NCBI GenBank assembly: GCA_964522605.1
Contig: CAZFWV010000158.1
Coordinates: forward strand, 1-14,680
DNA length: 14,680 nt
Reading direction: 5' to 3'
Source of the DNA: CAVZLD01 sp964522605
Lineage (GTDB): Bacteria; Planctomycetota; Planctomycetia; Pirellulales; Pirellulaceae
This document shows, piece by piece, positions 7,200-14,680 of the stretch. The notes under the pieces are model-generated. The model searched no databases. It worked only from the letters and a program-made list of their open reading frames with translations, and had not been told where the DNA came from. The position numbers and the translations under genes were made by a program. Position 1 is the first letter of the stretch; every line of letters starts with the position of its first letter.

Positions 7200-7428
7200 T
7201 CGAGGGGAGTTTGGCTGCTGGGCGAACCGCGTTGAGGTGCCGTTTCGCGGCATGTGCACCGGATCCGGTTGCGATTCGTCGGCGAACCGTCTACGATTCG
7301 AGGCAGGTCCGTCTCGACCACAGGGCGAGATTTCTTCCTGGCCGCCAGAATGGGGAACGGGAGCCGAATCACGCCCGGTGATCACTTGCCCCGCGAATCT
7401 TCTCTCCAGCCAGAATCTGTAAGTCTCC

Positions 7429-8364
7429 ATGAGTGCGCAAAAAACCTCCAGCAAGTTCCAGACGCTCTGTGCTTTGGCCCTGCAGTTGTCGAAAGCGATT
7501 GACGCCGATGCGCTGTTGCTCGTCGTGGAGAATCCGATGGATTGGGAGCAGGTCAAGAAGTTGACTGGCCGACGAACGCTGCTTGTTGCGGGAGACACGA
7601 ATGAGCAGCTCGCGGGGGCCCACGAAGCAGAACTGGACACGGTGTTGCTGAACATGCCCGAGGCCCCGGTCTACGACAAATTGACGCAAGCGTTACTCGG
7701 CGCGGTGGCCAACGAGCAGCTGGCTCCAGGGGCGGATGTGGTGGCGATCTATAGCGGATTCGAGGCGGGTAAGATCGATTCGCTCAGTTACATTCGACTG
7801 GATGAACATCTCGGACGACTGACCGCGCGGGACCTGCGCAAACTGGAAACGAAGGTCCCGCTGGAGACTCTAAAGACGGTTGTTGATCTGGCCGTGGAGA
7901 TCGGACGAGAAGGCCGGGAAGGGAAGCCGGTCGGCACGATCTTTGTCGTGGGGGACACACGCAATGTGTTGCGCAGCAGCGAACCGCTTGGCTTCGATCC
8001 GGTCAAGGGATACAACCGGAAGGAACGCAAGATTCAGGATGCACGCGTACGCGAAGCCTTGAAAGAAGTCGCGCCCCTGGATGGTGCCATTATTGTGGCG
8101 TCCGATGGAACGGTGGAGGCGGCTTGCCGATACCTGAACGCGACGGCGGCGAATGTGACGCTCTCAAAAGGCTTGGGGGCACGTCACTGGGCCGCTGCCG
8201 CGATCACGAAGAAGACGAAGGCGGTGGCAATCACCGTCAGTGAATCGAATGGAACCGTTCGGCTGTTCCACAAGGGCGAGGTCTTGTTGCGTGTCGAGCC
8301 ATTCCGCCGGGCGATGAAATGGAAAGACTTCGAATACGAACCACCGACGACGACCAACGAGTAA
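7429..8364 (+). CDS. dacZ: DacZ-like diadenylate cyclase (c-di-AMP synthase)
   Basis: This 311-residue soluble protein carries a C-terminal DisA_N/DAC domain (about residues 170-295), which joins two ATP molecules into cyclic di-AMP. Visible motifs are GTIFVVGDT (169-177), the DGA motif LDGAIIVASDGTVEAA (217-232), GLGARHWAAAAIT (248-260) in place of the DisA-type RHR motif, and VSESNGTVRLFHKG (270-283). The N-terminal 150 residues form an alpha/beta region with Rossmann-like strands (ADALLLVVEN, GRRTLLVAGD, GADVVAIYSG). There are no membrane helices as in CdaA and no C-terminal DNA-binding helix-hairpin-helix region as in DisA. This order, with a unique N-terminal domain and a terminal DAC domain ending in a VSESxGxVR strand, matches the archaeal DacZ type. 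The RHW variant is therefore read as family-normal rather than as damage, though activity is not proven. The GNAT gene overlaps its 3' end. No ribosome binding site precedes the ATG. Confidence 0.85.
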   Translation: MSAQKTSSKFQTLCALALQLSKAIDADALLLVVENPMDWEQVKKLTGRRTLLVAGDTNEQLAGAHEAELDTVLLNMPEAPVYDKLTQALLGAVANEQLAPGADVVAIYSGFEAGKIDSLSYIRLDEHLGRLTARDLRKLETKVPLETLKTVVDLAVEIGREGREGKPVGTIFVVGDTRNVLRSSEPLGFDPVKGYNRKERKIQDARVREALKEVAPLDGAIIVASDGTVEAACRYLNATAANVTLSKGLGARHWAAAAITKKTKAVAITVSESNGTVRLFHKGEVLLRVEPFRRAMKWKDFEYEPPTTTNE

Positions 8365-8858
8365 CGGCCTCGCCGAGCATCCCGGTGGAAGTTGTCCGCG
8401 CCGATTTGATGGATCCGCAGCATGCAGAACAGTTTCTGCGGCTGTTGGACCTTTACATGCGGCACCCCATGGGGGCGGGCCGACCGTTGGATCCCGCGTT
8501 GCACGCGCAGTTGCTTACGGGGCTGCGTTCCCATCCCGGGACCCACGTGCTGCTGGCTCGCACGCAAGGCGACGTGGTGGGTATGGCGGTTTGCTTCCAG
8601 GGCTTCTCCACCTTCCTGGCTCGTCCATTGCTGAATATCCACGATCTGATCGTGGCGCCGGCCGCCCGCGGGTCTGGGGTTGGTTGGCAGCTGCTGGCGG
8701 CGGTTGAGCGTTTGGCATGTGAGCTGGGTTGCGGCCGACTCACATTGGAGGTGCGTGAGGATAACCTAACCGCCCGCCGTCTTTACGCCCGCTTCGGCTT
8801 TCAGACGGGAGACCGCGACGACTCCGCCGTCTACCATTTCTGGACGAAGTCTCTCTAG
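8319..8858 (+). CDS. GNAT family N-acetyltransferase
   Basis: This 179-residue protein has a GNAT fold that transfers an acetyl group from acetyl-CoA to an amine. The acetyl-CoA loop is LIVAPAARGSGVGWQLL (110-126) with R-G-S-G-V-G at 117-122. It is followed by the helix VERLACELGC and the LTLEVREDNLTARRLYARFGF segment (141-161), in which N149 and the LYxRFGF motif are standard. The substrate cannot be deduced. The ATG at 8319 overlaps the cyclase gene by 46 bases. A GTG at 8385 lies just beyond the cyclase stop but has no ribosome binding site, and about 20 N-terminal residues are uncertain. The overlap suggests translational coupling with the cyclase. Confidence 0.87.
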   Translation: MERLRIRTTDDDQRVTASPSIPVEVVRADLMDPQHAEQFLRLLDLYMRHPMGAGRPLDPALHAQLLTGLRSHPGTHVLLARTQGDVVGMAVCFQGFSTFLARPLLNIHDLIVAPAARGSGVGWQLLAAVERLACELGCGRLTLEVREDNLTARRLYARFGFQTGDRDDSAVYHFWTKSL

Positions 8859-8872
8859 TGCTGTGTCAAAAC

Positions 8873-8903
8873 GGTAGGCCGACTTGTCTCTAGTCGGCCT
8901 ACC
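8873..8903. repeat. Palindromic repeat, copy 1 (hairpin after GNAT gene)
   Basis: GGTAGGCCGACT (8873-8884) and AGTCGGCCTACC (8892-8903) form a perfect 12-bp stem with the 7-base loop TGTCTCT, 14 bases after the GNAT stop. The same sequence, 24 of 29 bases identical, recurs at 14622-14650. A shorter hairpin, GGCTTT-TGAGAC-AAAGCC, follows at 8912-8929 and resembles the TTGAGACAA core in reverse orientation. The element could end transcription of the cyclase-GNAT unit, but no T-tract follows; its recurrence points to a dispersed repeat family. Confidence 0.85.
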
Positions 8904-8945
8904 TTGACCGTGGCTTTTGAGACAAAGCCTCGCTTTCCCGCACGA

Positions 8946-9082
8946 TCCACGTCGGCTCGGAATCATGGGAAGAAAACGCTGGCGTATTTCCACTGGGTGA
9001 GGATAAGATCAGGGGCGGAGGCCTGCCTTCCCGGAAGAGAAGGGAAAGGGGCCTCGACCGGTTCTCCACGTCGGCACGGAAT
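8946..9082 (+). other. Leader of the giant gene: direct repeat and hairpin
   Basis: An 18-base sequence, TCCACGTCGGCTCGGAAT at 8946-8963, recurs at 9065-9082 with one change (17 of 18 identical). Between the copies, GAGGCC/GGCCTC and TTCCC/GGGAA form a hairpin with an internal loop at 9018-9055. Both lie in the 300 bases between the GNAT stop and the chosen start of the giant protein. They may be leader or operator elements; no known regulator is assigned. Confidence 0.35.
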
Positions 9083-9158
9083 GCCGTTCGAGGTGACCGA
9101 GGGCGCTGCGAACCAGGCAGCGGGGCGGCGGATAGGTCAAGTGAACGGGCGGCAGGAT

Positions 9159-12100
9159 ATGAGTGCAAGACGTTGGGGATGGGGTCGGTCCGATCGCGGA
9201 GACAGACGGCGAATGCGAAGACGGGGCGACCGGTGGCCCTCGATGGAATCGTTGGAAGCGCGTCACCTGCTCGCAGGTGAATCCGTCGTGATCAGCGAAT
9301 TCATGGCCTCCAACACGGCTCACTTGCGCGACGAATTTCGGGAGTACAATGACTGGATCGAAATCTACAACGCCTCAGAACAACCGGTGAACCTCGCCGG
9401 TTGGCGTCTGACCGACGATCCTCAGAATCCGGATCTCTGGCGTTTTCCCGAAATCACGTTGCCCGCCGGCGAGTTTCTCGTCGTGTTTGCTTCAGGACAC
9501 GATCAGTCGGCGGTGGATGCCGAGTTGCACACGAACTTTCGCCTGTCGGCCGCGGGGGATTATCTGGGGTTGGTGCGCAGTGACGGGTCGGTGGCGCATG
9601 CGTACGCACCTCAATTCCCAGATCAGTACTCGGACGTTTCCTACGGTTTGTTATTCGACGGAGCTGTGCCGCAATTTGGTCAGCATCGGTATTTCGTCGA
9701 ACCCACACCAGGGCAGCTCAACGGCCCCTCCACGATCACGGGGCGCGCATCGGAAGTCACGGCCTCGGTTCAACGCGGCTTCTTCGATCAGTCGTTCGAC
9801 GTGACGCTTGCAACCAAGGATCCCGCGACCACGATTCGCTACACGACCGATGGATCCGCTCCGACACAAGAACAGGGGATCCTGTATACCCAACCGATTC
9901 CGATTACGACCACGACAACCCTGCGAGCGACTGCCTTCCGAGACGATGCGCTGCCAAGCGAGTCCGTCACGCAGACGTATATCTTCCTGCGAGATGTCTT
10001 GCAGCAAGATGGTGCCGGTTTGCCAGAATTGTGGGGTTACTATGACGATCAGGGACCGCCGCGGCCGAACCGCGCGCCGGCGAACTATGCGGTCGATCCG
10101 GACGTCGTCAATCATCCCGCGTACCGCGATACGATTCTCGAGGACCTTCGGTCCGTGCCAACGTTATCGCTGGTGCTCGATCCGGAAGACGTGTGGGACT
10201 TCGACAACGGCATTTACAGCAATCCGGAACGCCGCGGCGACGCCTGGGAACGGGCGGTCTCGATGGAATGGATCGAGGAAGACGGAACGACGCTGGTCCA
10301 TGCAAATGCAGGTCTTGAGGTCCATGGCGGGTGGGCACGCCGCTTCACGTACAACTCGAAACTCTCCTTCCGGATGTCCTTTCAGTCGCAGTACGGCGAC
10401 TCGACGCTAAGCGTTCCGCTGTTCGGTCCGACGGGTCAGACCGAGTTTCAGCAGTTGGTCCTCCGCAGCGGCTTTAATGATTCGTGGCAGTCGGGCGATC
10501 GGCGGAATACCTATATGCAGGACCAATGGACCCGCCAGGCGCAGCGTGAATTGGGAGGCATGGCACCACGCGACCGCTATGTACACCTGTACCTCAACGG
10601 ATTGTATTGGGGAGTCTACAGCGTCACGGAACGACCGGATGCGCAGTGGGCAGCCAGCAATCAGGGCGGGGAAGCGGAGGAATACGACGTCATCAACACC
10701 GGGGGAAATGTCGTCGATGGAGACTCCCGGGCTTGGACCGATCTGTCACGCGCGATTGCGCGCACACCGGTGGACTTCGCCGCGGTGGAGGAACTGTTAG
10801 ACATCGACGATTTCATCGACTACATGATCGTTAACCAGTACGTCGGAAATTGGGACTGGCCTCACAACAATTGGTTCGCCTCCCGTCGTCGCGTCGAGGG
10901 AGCGAAGTGGCATTTTCACAGTTGGGATGCGGAAGCTGCCTTCCAGGATGGTGTGACCGCAAACCGAGTCAATCCGAACAATGTCACGAGCAGTGTGGGT
11001 CCGAGTAATATCTATCGGGCTTTAGTCAATGTGCCGGAATTCCAGCAACGCTATGCGGACCGGATCTACCTGCACCTGTTTGGCGACGGAGCGTTGACTC
11101 CCCAGGCCAATATCGATCGACTGAACGAGATCGCGGCACAGATCGATCGCGCGATTGTTGGCGAGTCTGCTCGGTGGGGGGATGGTCGAGTCGACCAGGT
11201 GAATCCGCCATTGACGCGGGATTCGACCTGGGTGCCGCGCGTCACGTCGATCAACGAACAGTATTTCCCGGCGCGCGGCGAGCGACTCGTCGACCAATTC
11301 CGGGACGCGAATCTTTACAGCACGGTCGCCCCTCCCCAATTTGAACCCGATGGAGGCCATATTACGCCGCAGACTGAGCTGCAGATGACCGCGGCGGAAG
11401 GCGACATTCTCTTCACCGTCGATGGGACCGATCCTCGTTTGCCCGGAGGAGCGATCCGGGAGAGTGCCAGGAGTTTCAATTCCCAGAGCCTCGTGTCGGG
11501 CAGCTCGGCGACGCGCTGGTGGGTGCCGAGTGGACAGGCTGCGGAAGCGGGTTGGCAGGAGTTGTCGTTCGATGATCAGCACTGGAACGAGGGGTGGGCT
11601 TCCTTCGGCTTTGAGAGCGGATTGGTCGATGATCCACTGGAGATGCAACGCGGATTTCGCGTGCGGGAACACCAATCGTCACAAGAGCTGCAGAGCCTTG
11701 ATGATGCCGACCGGGTAATTGCCGGCGAGAACCGCCTGGGCTATCAGCTCTTCACGCGCGTTCCGGTCATCAACTATGTCCAAGGTGGAAGAGGAGGTGT
11801 GTTTGGTGACGACCAGCCGTTTCCGAATGGCGGCACGAGCAATTTCGTCCTCGAAGTGTGGGGCACTCTGCTGGTCCACGAGGCGGGAACCTACACGTTT
11901 GGAGTCAGCAGCAACGACGGTGCACGATTGGAGCTAGACGATGAAGTCCTCTTTGCCGACACAGAGCGGCATGGAGCTAGCGATCTGCGGTTCGTTTCGG
12001 TCGAACTCACCGAAGGCTCACACGATTTGCGACTCGTGATGTTCGAACGTTTGGGAACGGCCGTCCTTGAGTTCTTCTACGCACCCGGCGTCAAGACCGA

Positions 12101-13358
12101 ATTCGATCAAGATTTCCGTCTTGTGAATGACTTGCAACATCGATCCTACGAAGACTTGTTACGCACCGACCTGACCGACCAACTCGCCGGGCAGGGAACG
12201 TCCGTTTACGCTCGGATGCCGTTCACCGTCTCCGATCTGGATGCGATCGAGCAGCTTACGTTACGGGCAAAATACGACGATGGCTTCGTCGCCTATCTCA
12301 ATGGAGTGGAAGTGGTTCGTCGAGCGGCGCCCGCAGATCTATCGTTTGCCTCCCGGGCGACGGCGGCACGACCGGACACGGAAGCCATCCAGGTCGACGT
12401 GTTCGAGATTTCGAATTTTCGCGAGTTGTTGCGTGAAGGCGAGAACGTGCTGGCGGTTCAGGTCTTGAATGCCGATGTCGATGATCCGGACCTACTTTTC
12501 TCCGCGCGCCTGGTCGGGCATTTTCCTGTTCGTCCCCTGCACCTGACGCAGTCAACGACCGTCAAGGCACGTGTCTTTCTGGATGAGCAATGGTCGCCGC
12601 TTGCGGAGGCCGATTATCGGATCTCCATTCCGGCGCGACCCGAGGACGTACGGGTGTCCGAAGTTCATTTTCATCCGCGATCACCGGATGCGCGCGAAGT
12701 GGCCGCCGGTTTCACAGATGCGGACGACTTTGAATTCCTGGAAATCGTCAACGTGGGTGACACCCCGATCGACTTATCCGGTGTTCGCTTCGTCACGCAG
12801 ACTATCGACGGCGAGGAAGAAGGAGTTTCGTTTGACTTTTCCTCGTCGGCCGTTCGGGAACTGGCGCCCGATGAACGTCTTGTCATTGTCGAAGATCTAG
12901 AGGCGTTTGCGTTTCGATATGGGAGCGAAGTGCCGGTCGCCGGCCAATGGCAAGGGAAACTGAGTAACTCCGCCGAGACGATCACGTTGTGGGTGGGCGA
13001 TCAACTCGCGCAACAATTCCGTTATGTGGACGGCTGGTACCCCATTGCCGACGGCGATGGGCCTTCCCTGGAATTCGTTTCCCTGCGCGACGCGGTCCTG
13101 GAGGATTGGAACGAACCGGCGAACTGGCGCCCCAGTATCCCGGATGGGACTCCGGGCAGACCCCGGTTGGATCGACCGGGTGACGCCAATCGGGACGGGA
13201 TCTTCAGCTCGGCCGACCTCGTGCAGGTAATGCAGGCCGGCGAATACGAAGATGGGATCGCCGGGAATTCGACCTGGGAAGAGGGCGATTGGAACGGAGA
13301 TGGAGAATTCGACACGCGCGATCTCGTGATGGCACTGATCGAGGGTTGGTATCGCTGA
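9159..13358 (+). CDS. Giant secreted LTD-CotH-PA14-dockerin protein
   Basis: This 1399-residue protein starts with a basic segment ending in MESLEARHLLAG (29-40), the N-terminal motif common to large planctomycete secreted proteins. Domains in order: lamin tail domain (about 42-180, VVISEFMASN, DWIEIYN); chitobiase C-terminal-like domain (about 196-276, TIRYTTDGSAPT); CotH-like domain (about 333-640, with LRSGFNDSW and HLYLNGLYWGVYSVTERPD); a second chitobiase-like module beginning at 732-772 (ILFTVDGTDPRLPGG) and finishing at 1125-1156 (STTVKARVF); nested in it a galactose-binding-like domain split into 783-830 and 1005-1122 (DDGFVAYLNGVEVVRR), itself split by a PA14 domain (856-976, GTYTFGVSSNDGARL); a second lamin tail domain (about 1161-1308); and a dockerin-type EF-hand pair (1340-1397, GDANRDGIFSSADL and GDWNGDGEFDTRDL). 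The role is likely surface or extracellular binding and assembly. CotH relatives phosphorylate proteins, but activity is not shown here. The frame is open to 8904, but the ATG at 9159 with CAGGA before it fits the N-terminal motif. Confidence 0.88.
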   Translation: MSARRWGWGRSDRGDRRRMRRRGDRWPSMESLEARHLLAGESVVISEFMASNTAHLRDEFREYNDWIEIYNASEQPVNLAGWRLTDDPQNPDLWRFPEITLPAGEFLVVFASGHDQSAVDAELHTNFRLSAAGDYLGLVRSDGSVAHAYAPQFPDQYSDVSYGLLFDGAVPQFGQHRYFVEPTPGQLNGPSTITGRASEVTASVQRGFFDQSFDVTLATKDPATTIRYTTDGSAPTQEQGILYTQPIPITTTTTLRATAFRDDALPSESVTQTYIFLRDVLQQDGAGLPELWGYYDDQGPPRPNRAPANYAVDPDVVNHPAYRDTILEDLRSVPTLSLVLDPEDVWDFDNGIYSNPERRGDAWERAVSMEWIEEDGTTLVHANAGLEVHGGWARRFTYNSKLSFRMSFQSQYGDSTLSVPLFGPTGQTEFQQLVLRSGFNDSWQSGDRRNTYMQDQWTRQAQRELGGMAPRDRYVHLYLNGLYWGVYSVTERPDAQWAASNQGGEAEEYDVINTGGNVVDGDSRAWTDLSRAIARTPVDFAAVEELLDIDDFIDYMIVNQYVGNWDWPHNNWFASRRRVEGAKWHFHSWDAEAAFQDGVTANRVNPNNVTSSVGPSNIYRALVNVPEFQQRYADRIYLHLFGDGALTPQANIDRLNEIAAQIDRAIVGESARWGDGRVDQVNPPLTRDSTWVPRVTSINEQYFPARGERLVDQFRDANLYSTVAPPQFEPDGGHITPQTELQMTAAEGDILFTVDGTDPRLPGGAIRESARSFNSQSLVSGSSATRWWVPSGQAAEAGWQELSFDDQHWNEGWASFGFESGLVDDPLEMQRGFRVREHQSSQELQSLDDADRVIAGENRLGYQLFTRVPVINYVQGGRGGVFGDDQPFPNGGTSNFVLEVWGTLLVHEAGTYTFGVSSNDGARLELDDEVLFADTERHGASDLRFVSVELTEGSHDLRLVMFERLGTAVLEFFYAPGVKTEFDQDFRLVNDLQHRSYEDLLRTDLTDQLAGQGTSVYARMPFTVSDLDAIEQLTLRAKYDDGFVAYLNGVEVVRRAAPADLSFASRATAARPDTEAIQVDVFEISNFRELLREGENVLAVQVLNADVDDPDLLFSARLVGHFPVRPLHLTQSTTVKARVFLDEQWSPLAEADYRISIPARPEDVRVSEVHFHPRSPDAREVAAGFTDADDFEFLEIVNVGDTPIDLSGVRFVTQTIDGEEEGVSFDFSSSAVRELAPDERLVIVEDLEAFAFRYGSEVPVAGQWQGKLSNSAETITLWVGDQLAQQFRYVDGWYPIADGDGPSLEFVSLRDAVLEDWNEPANWRPSIPDGTPGRPRLDRPGDANRDGIFSSADLVQVMQAGEYEDGIAGNSTWEEGDWNGDGEFDTRDLVMALIEGWYR

Positions 13359-13469
13359 GTTGTCGAGGGGGGCGTGCGTTCCGATCCACGCGAGCCGGTA
13401 TCCTGTCCGGTTGAATCGGCCGACCGTACCGGTGGTTCTTTCGGGCGCGGTGCCGGTGGCGGGTGCCGT

Positions 13470-14156
13470 TCAGGTAACCTGGAGACCAAACCGCTGCAAT
13501 AGCTTTCGCGGGACACCAATATCGATGAGGTGCAACTGACCCACAAAGGGTCCGGCCTGGGAGGTCAGCAAACCGGGTTTGGCGGCCACAAACGTACAGG
13601 TCCAGTCCGCCCGCAAGGTTGGATCTGCCGGCTGCCCTGAATCGGCATCCAGCCCGCTCGGCAGGTCGACGGCAAGCCGCCGCGCAGGAAGCCGATTCAT
13701 GGCGCGAATGGCCTGATCGAACGGCGGGCGCGGCGCACCGCGAGTTCCGGTTCCCAGCAGGGCGTCAATGACCCAGTCGACCGATTCATATTGCGCGGCA
13801 AACTCCGGCGTCTCAGACCCTGTTCCTATCTGAACGACCACGCTGGTGGACTGCAGCAGTGAATAATTCGCTCGCGCATCCCCTTCCAGTCGCTCCGGAT
13901 CAACCCAGCAGAGGACCTCCACCTGCCAACCGCGCAAATCGAGATGCCGGGCAATGACGAAGCCGTCTCCCGCGTTGTTGCCGCGTCCACAACAAATCAG
14001 CGCGCGGCCGGTGGCCTGCTCGCGCGTGAGGAGTTCTACGATGCCCCGACCTGCATTTTCCATCAGCACCAGGCCGCACATCCCCAGTTCGTCAATCGCG
14101 AGGCGGTCGACTTGACGGACTTGTTCACACGTCAGTACGGGCAACGGACTCTTCAT
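13470..14156 (-). CDS. nnrE: NAD(P)H-hydrate epimerase (YjeF N-terminal domain)
   Basis: This 228-residue protein is the stand-alone epimerase form of the nicotinamide nucleotide repair system. It interconverts the R and S epimers of hydrated NAD(P)H so that the S-specific dehydratase can restore NAD(P)H. Conserved features are MENAG (32-36), the nucleotide-binding GNNAGDGFVIARHL (59-72), DALLGTGTRG (131-140) and the catalytic-region DLPSGLD (164-170). The C-terminal ADP-dependent dehydratase (NnrD) domain, fused in E. coli, is absent and must be encoded elsewhere if the pathway is complete. It is convergent with the giant secreted gene (111 bases apart) and divergent from the small gene at 14225. 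No strong ribosome binding site precedes the ATG. Confidence 0.93.
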   Translation of the reverse strand: MKSPLPVLTCEQVRQVDRLAIDELGMCGLVLMENAGRGIVELLTREQATGRALICCGRGNNAGDGFVIARHLDLRGWQVEVLCWVDPERLEGDARANYSLLQSTSVVVQIGTGSETPEFAAQYESVDWVIDALLGTGTRGAPRPPFDQAIRAMNRLPARRLAVDLPSGLDADSGQPADPTLRADWTCTFVAAKPGLLTSQAGPFVGQLHLIDIGVPRKLLQRFGLQVT

Positions 14157-14184
14157 CCTGGAACGGGCTTTCAGTATGATGCAG

Positions 14185-14198
14185 TGTGATCGTTCACA
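14185..14198. promoter_or_regulatory. Possible operator TGTGA-N4-TCACA
   Basis: TGTGA (14185-14189) and TCACA (14194-14198) form a perfect 5-4-5 inverted repeat in the 68-base region between the divergent nnrE and small-gene starts. The half sites are those of Crp-type regulators, and the four-base spacing is that of FNR-type sites. No such regulator is in the window, and a chance match cannot be excluded. Confidence 0.3.
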
Positions 14199-14224
14199 TC
14201 CTCTATTTTGTGAGATTGTCGGCC

Positions 14225-14527
14225 ATGCTCGTGCGCGCGGTCAACCGGTCTGATGTGCCTCCGCTGGAGATGCCTCGGAAATTTGTCACCGAGGTCGTTT
14301 ATTTTATCACCCCCGCGGGTTCGCCCGGGGTCCCGCCCCTGGGACCCAACCAGTACTGGGTCCGACGCTCGGATGCGGAACGCTGGCTGGAAGATTTGGT
14401 GGTCGAGGTGATCTCTCCGCTTTCCGCCGAGATCAAGGCGGAGGTAGAAATCGACGAAGATCAGCAGCGCTGGTTGGAATGGATGGTCCAGCATCACGTC
14501 GAACAGATTCAACTGGATCGTGACTGA
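14225..14527 (+). CDS. Small hypothetical protein
   Basis: I do not recognise this 100-residue protein. It has no signal peptide or membrane helix. Residues 1-44 contain a strand-like FVTEVVYFIT and a Gly/Pro-rich turn (AGSPGVPPLGPNQYW). Residues 48-100 are acidic and helical, with evenly placed tryptophans (AERWLEDLVVEV, DEDQQRWLEWMVQHHVEQIQ). The frame opens with a GTG at 14186, but that lies inside the divergent promoter region, so the ATG at 14225 is preferred; neither has a good ribosome binding site. Coding is supported by the amino-acid pattern and by the frame ending cleanly before a repeat. No function is proposed. Confidence 0.65.
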   Translation: MLVRAVNRSDVPPLEMPRKFVTEVVYFITPAGSPGVPPLGPNQYWVRRSDAERWLEDLVVEVISPLSAEIKAEVEIDEDQQRWLEWMVQHHVEQIQLDRD

Positions 14528-14621
14528 CGCGATTGCTGTCGACAGCATCGCCTGCACGGGCGATGGCTGCCTCGTTTCAACCGCGACCAAGCCGGTGCAC
14601 GAACCGTTCGACATGGGATCC

Positions 14622-14680
14622 GTAGGCCGCCTTGTCTCAAGTCGGCATCTTTGCTGCCACGCGCCGACTTGAGACAAGTC
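14622..14680. repeat. Palindromic repeat, copies 2 and 3, head-to-head
   Basis: Copy 2 (14622-14650) matches copy 1 at 8874-8902 in 24 of 29 bases. Copy 3 begins at 14663 in the opposite orientation and is cut by the window edge. Together, CTTGTCTCAAGTCGGC (14631-14646) and GCCGACTTGAGACAAG (14663-14678) form a perfect 16-bp stem with a 16-base loop. The element follows the small hypothetical gene by about 95 bases. Confidence 0.88.

Noticed and set aside
6813..7655. A 280-residue minus-strand open frame spanning the end of the secreted gene and the start of the cyclase gene.
   Set aside because: It overlaps two well-supported genes antisense and shows only Arg/Ser/Pro-rich sequence.
8173..8211. 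A possibly inactivated cyclase because RHR is replaced by RHW.
   Set aside because: The surrounding pattern fits the DacZ-type family as I know it, and the DGA motif and flanking strands are intact, so I do not call it a broken gene.
8904..9158. N-terminal extension of the giant protein up to a TTG at 8904.
   Set aside because: It would start next to the palindromic repeat, has no domain or signal-like character, and would bury the LEARHLLAG motif over 110 residues into the protein.
1..14680. A new defence, mobile or biosynthetic system.
   Set aside because: No nuclease, toxin-antitoxin pair, integrase, transposase or multi-enzyme biosynthetic cluster is visible, and the genes mostly belong to known families with unrelated roles.

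Overview
The window looks like chromosomal DNA of a planctomycete, probably of the Pirellulales type. The evidence is a formylglycine sulfatase with a signal peptide, a very large secreted protein combining lamin-tail (LTD), CotH, PA14 and dockerin modules behind the N-terminal LE-x-R-x-LLAG motif common in planctomycete secreted proteins, a CsrA of the MLVLSRK-x-G type, many starts without a Shine-Dalgarno sequence, and high GC. I see no transposase, phage gene, CRISPR array, tRNA or rRNA. It reads as an ordinary core or semi-core region punctuated by small palindromic repeats.

Layout. Positions 29-77 hold a 7-base tandem repeat. On the minus strand from about 3208 down to 91 lies a tight three-gene cluster: secreted sulfatase, M24 (Xaa-Pro-type) peptidase, YqgE/AlgH protein. 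Upstream of the sulfatase, at 3381-3428, the same heptad reappears as a perfect 40-base palindrome, so the cluster is bracketed by inverted copies of one repeat. On the plus strand follow csrA (3714-3983) with a long leader containing an inverted repeat, a HEAT-repeat lipoprotein (4526-5257), a secreted protein with a possible prenyltransferase-like helical domain (5627-7156), a DacZ-like diadenylate cyclase (7429-8364) overlapped by a GNAT acetyltransferase (8319-8858), and a 1399-residue secreted multidomain protein (9159-13358). The minus-strand nnrE (13470-14156) is divergent from a small conserved-looking gene (14225-14527). A second palindromic repeat family, core GACTTGTCTC-A/T-AGTCGGC, occurs after the GNAT gene (8873-8903) and twice head-to-head at the right edge (14622-14680).

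How the genes work together. The only clear functional units are the sulfatase-M24-yqgE cluster and the overlapping cyclase-GNAT pair. CsrA (post-transcriptional control), the cyclase (c-di-AMP) and NnrE (nicotinamide nucleotide repair) are housekeeping or signalling functions without an evident link to each other. I did not find a convincing undescribed system. The most notable observations are the nested domain architecture of the giant protein, the inverted heptad repeats around the sulfatase cluster, the second repeat family, and an archaeal-style cyclase in a bacterium.
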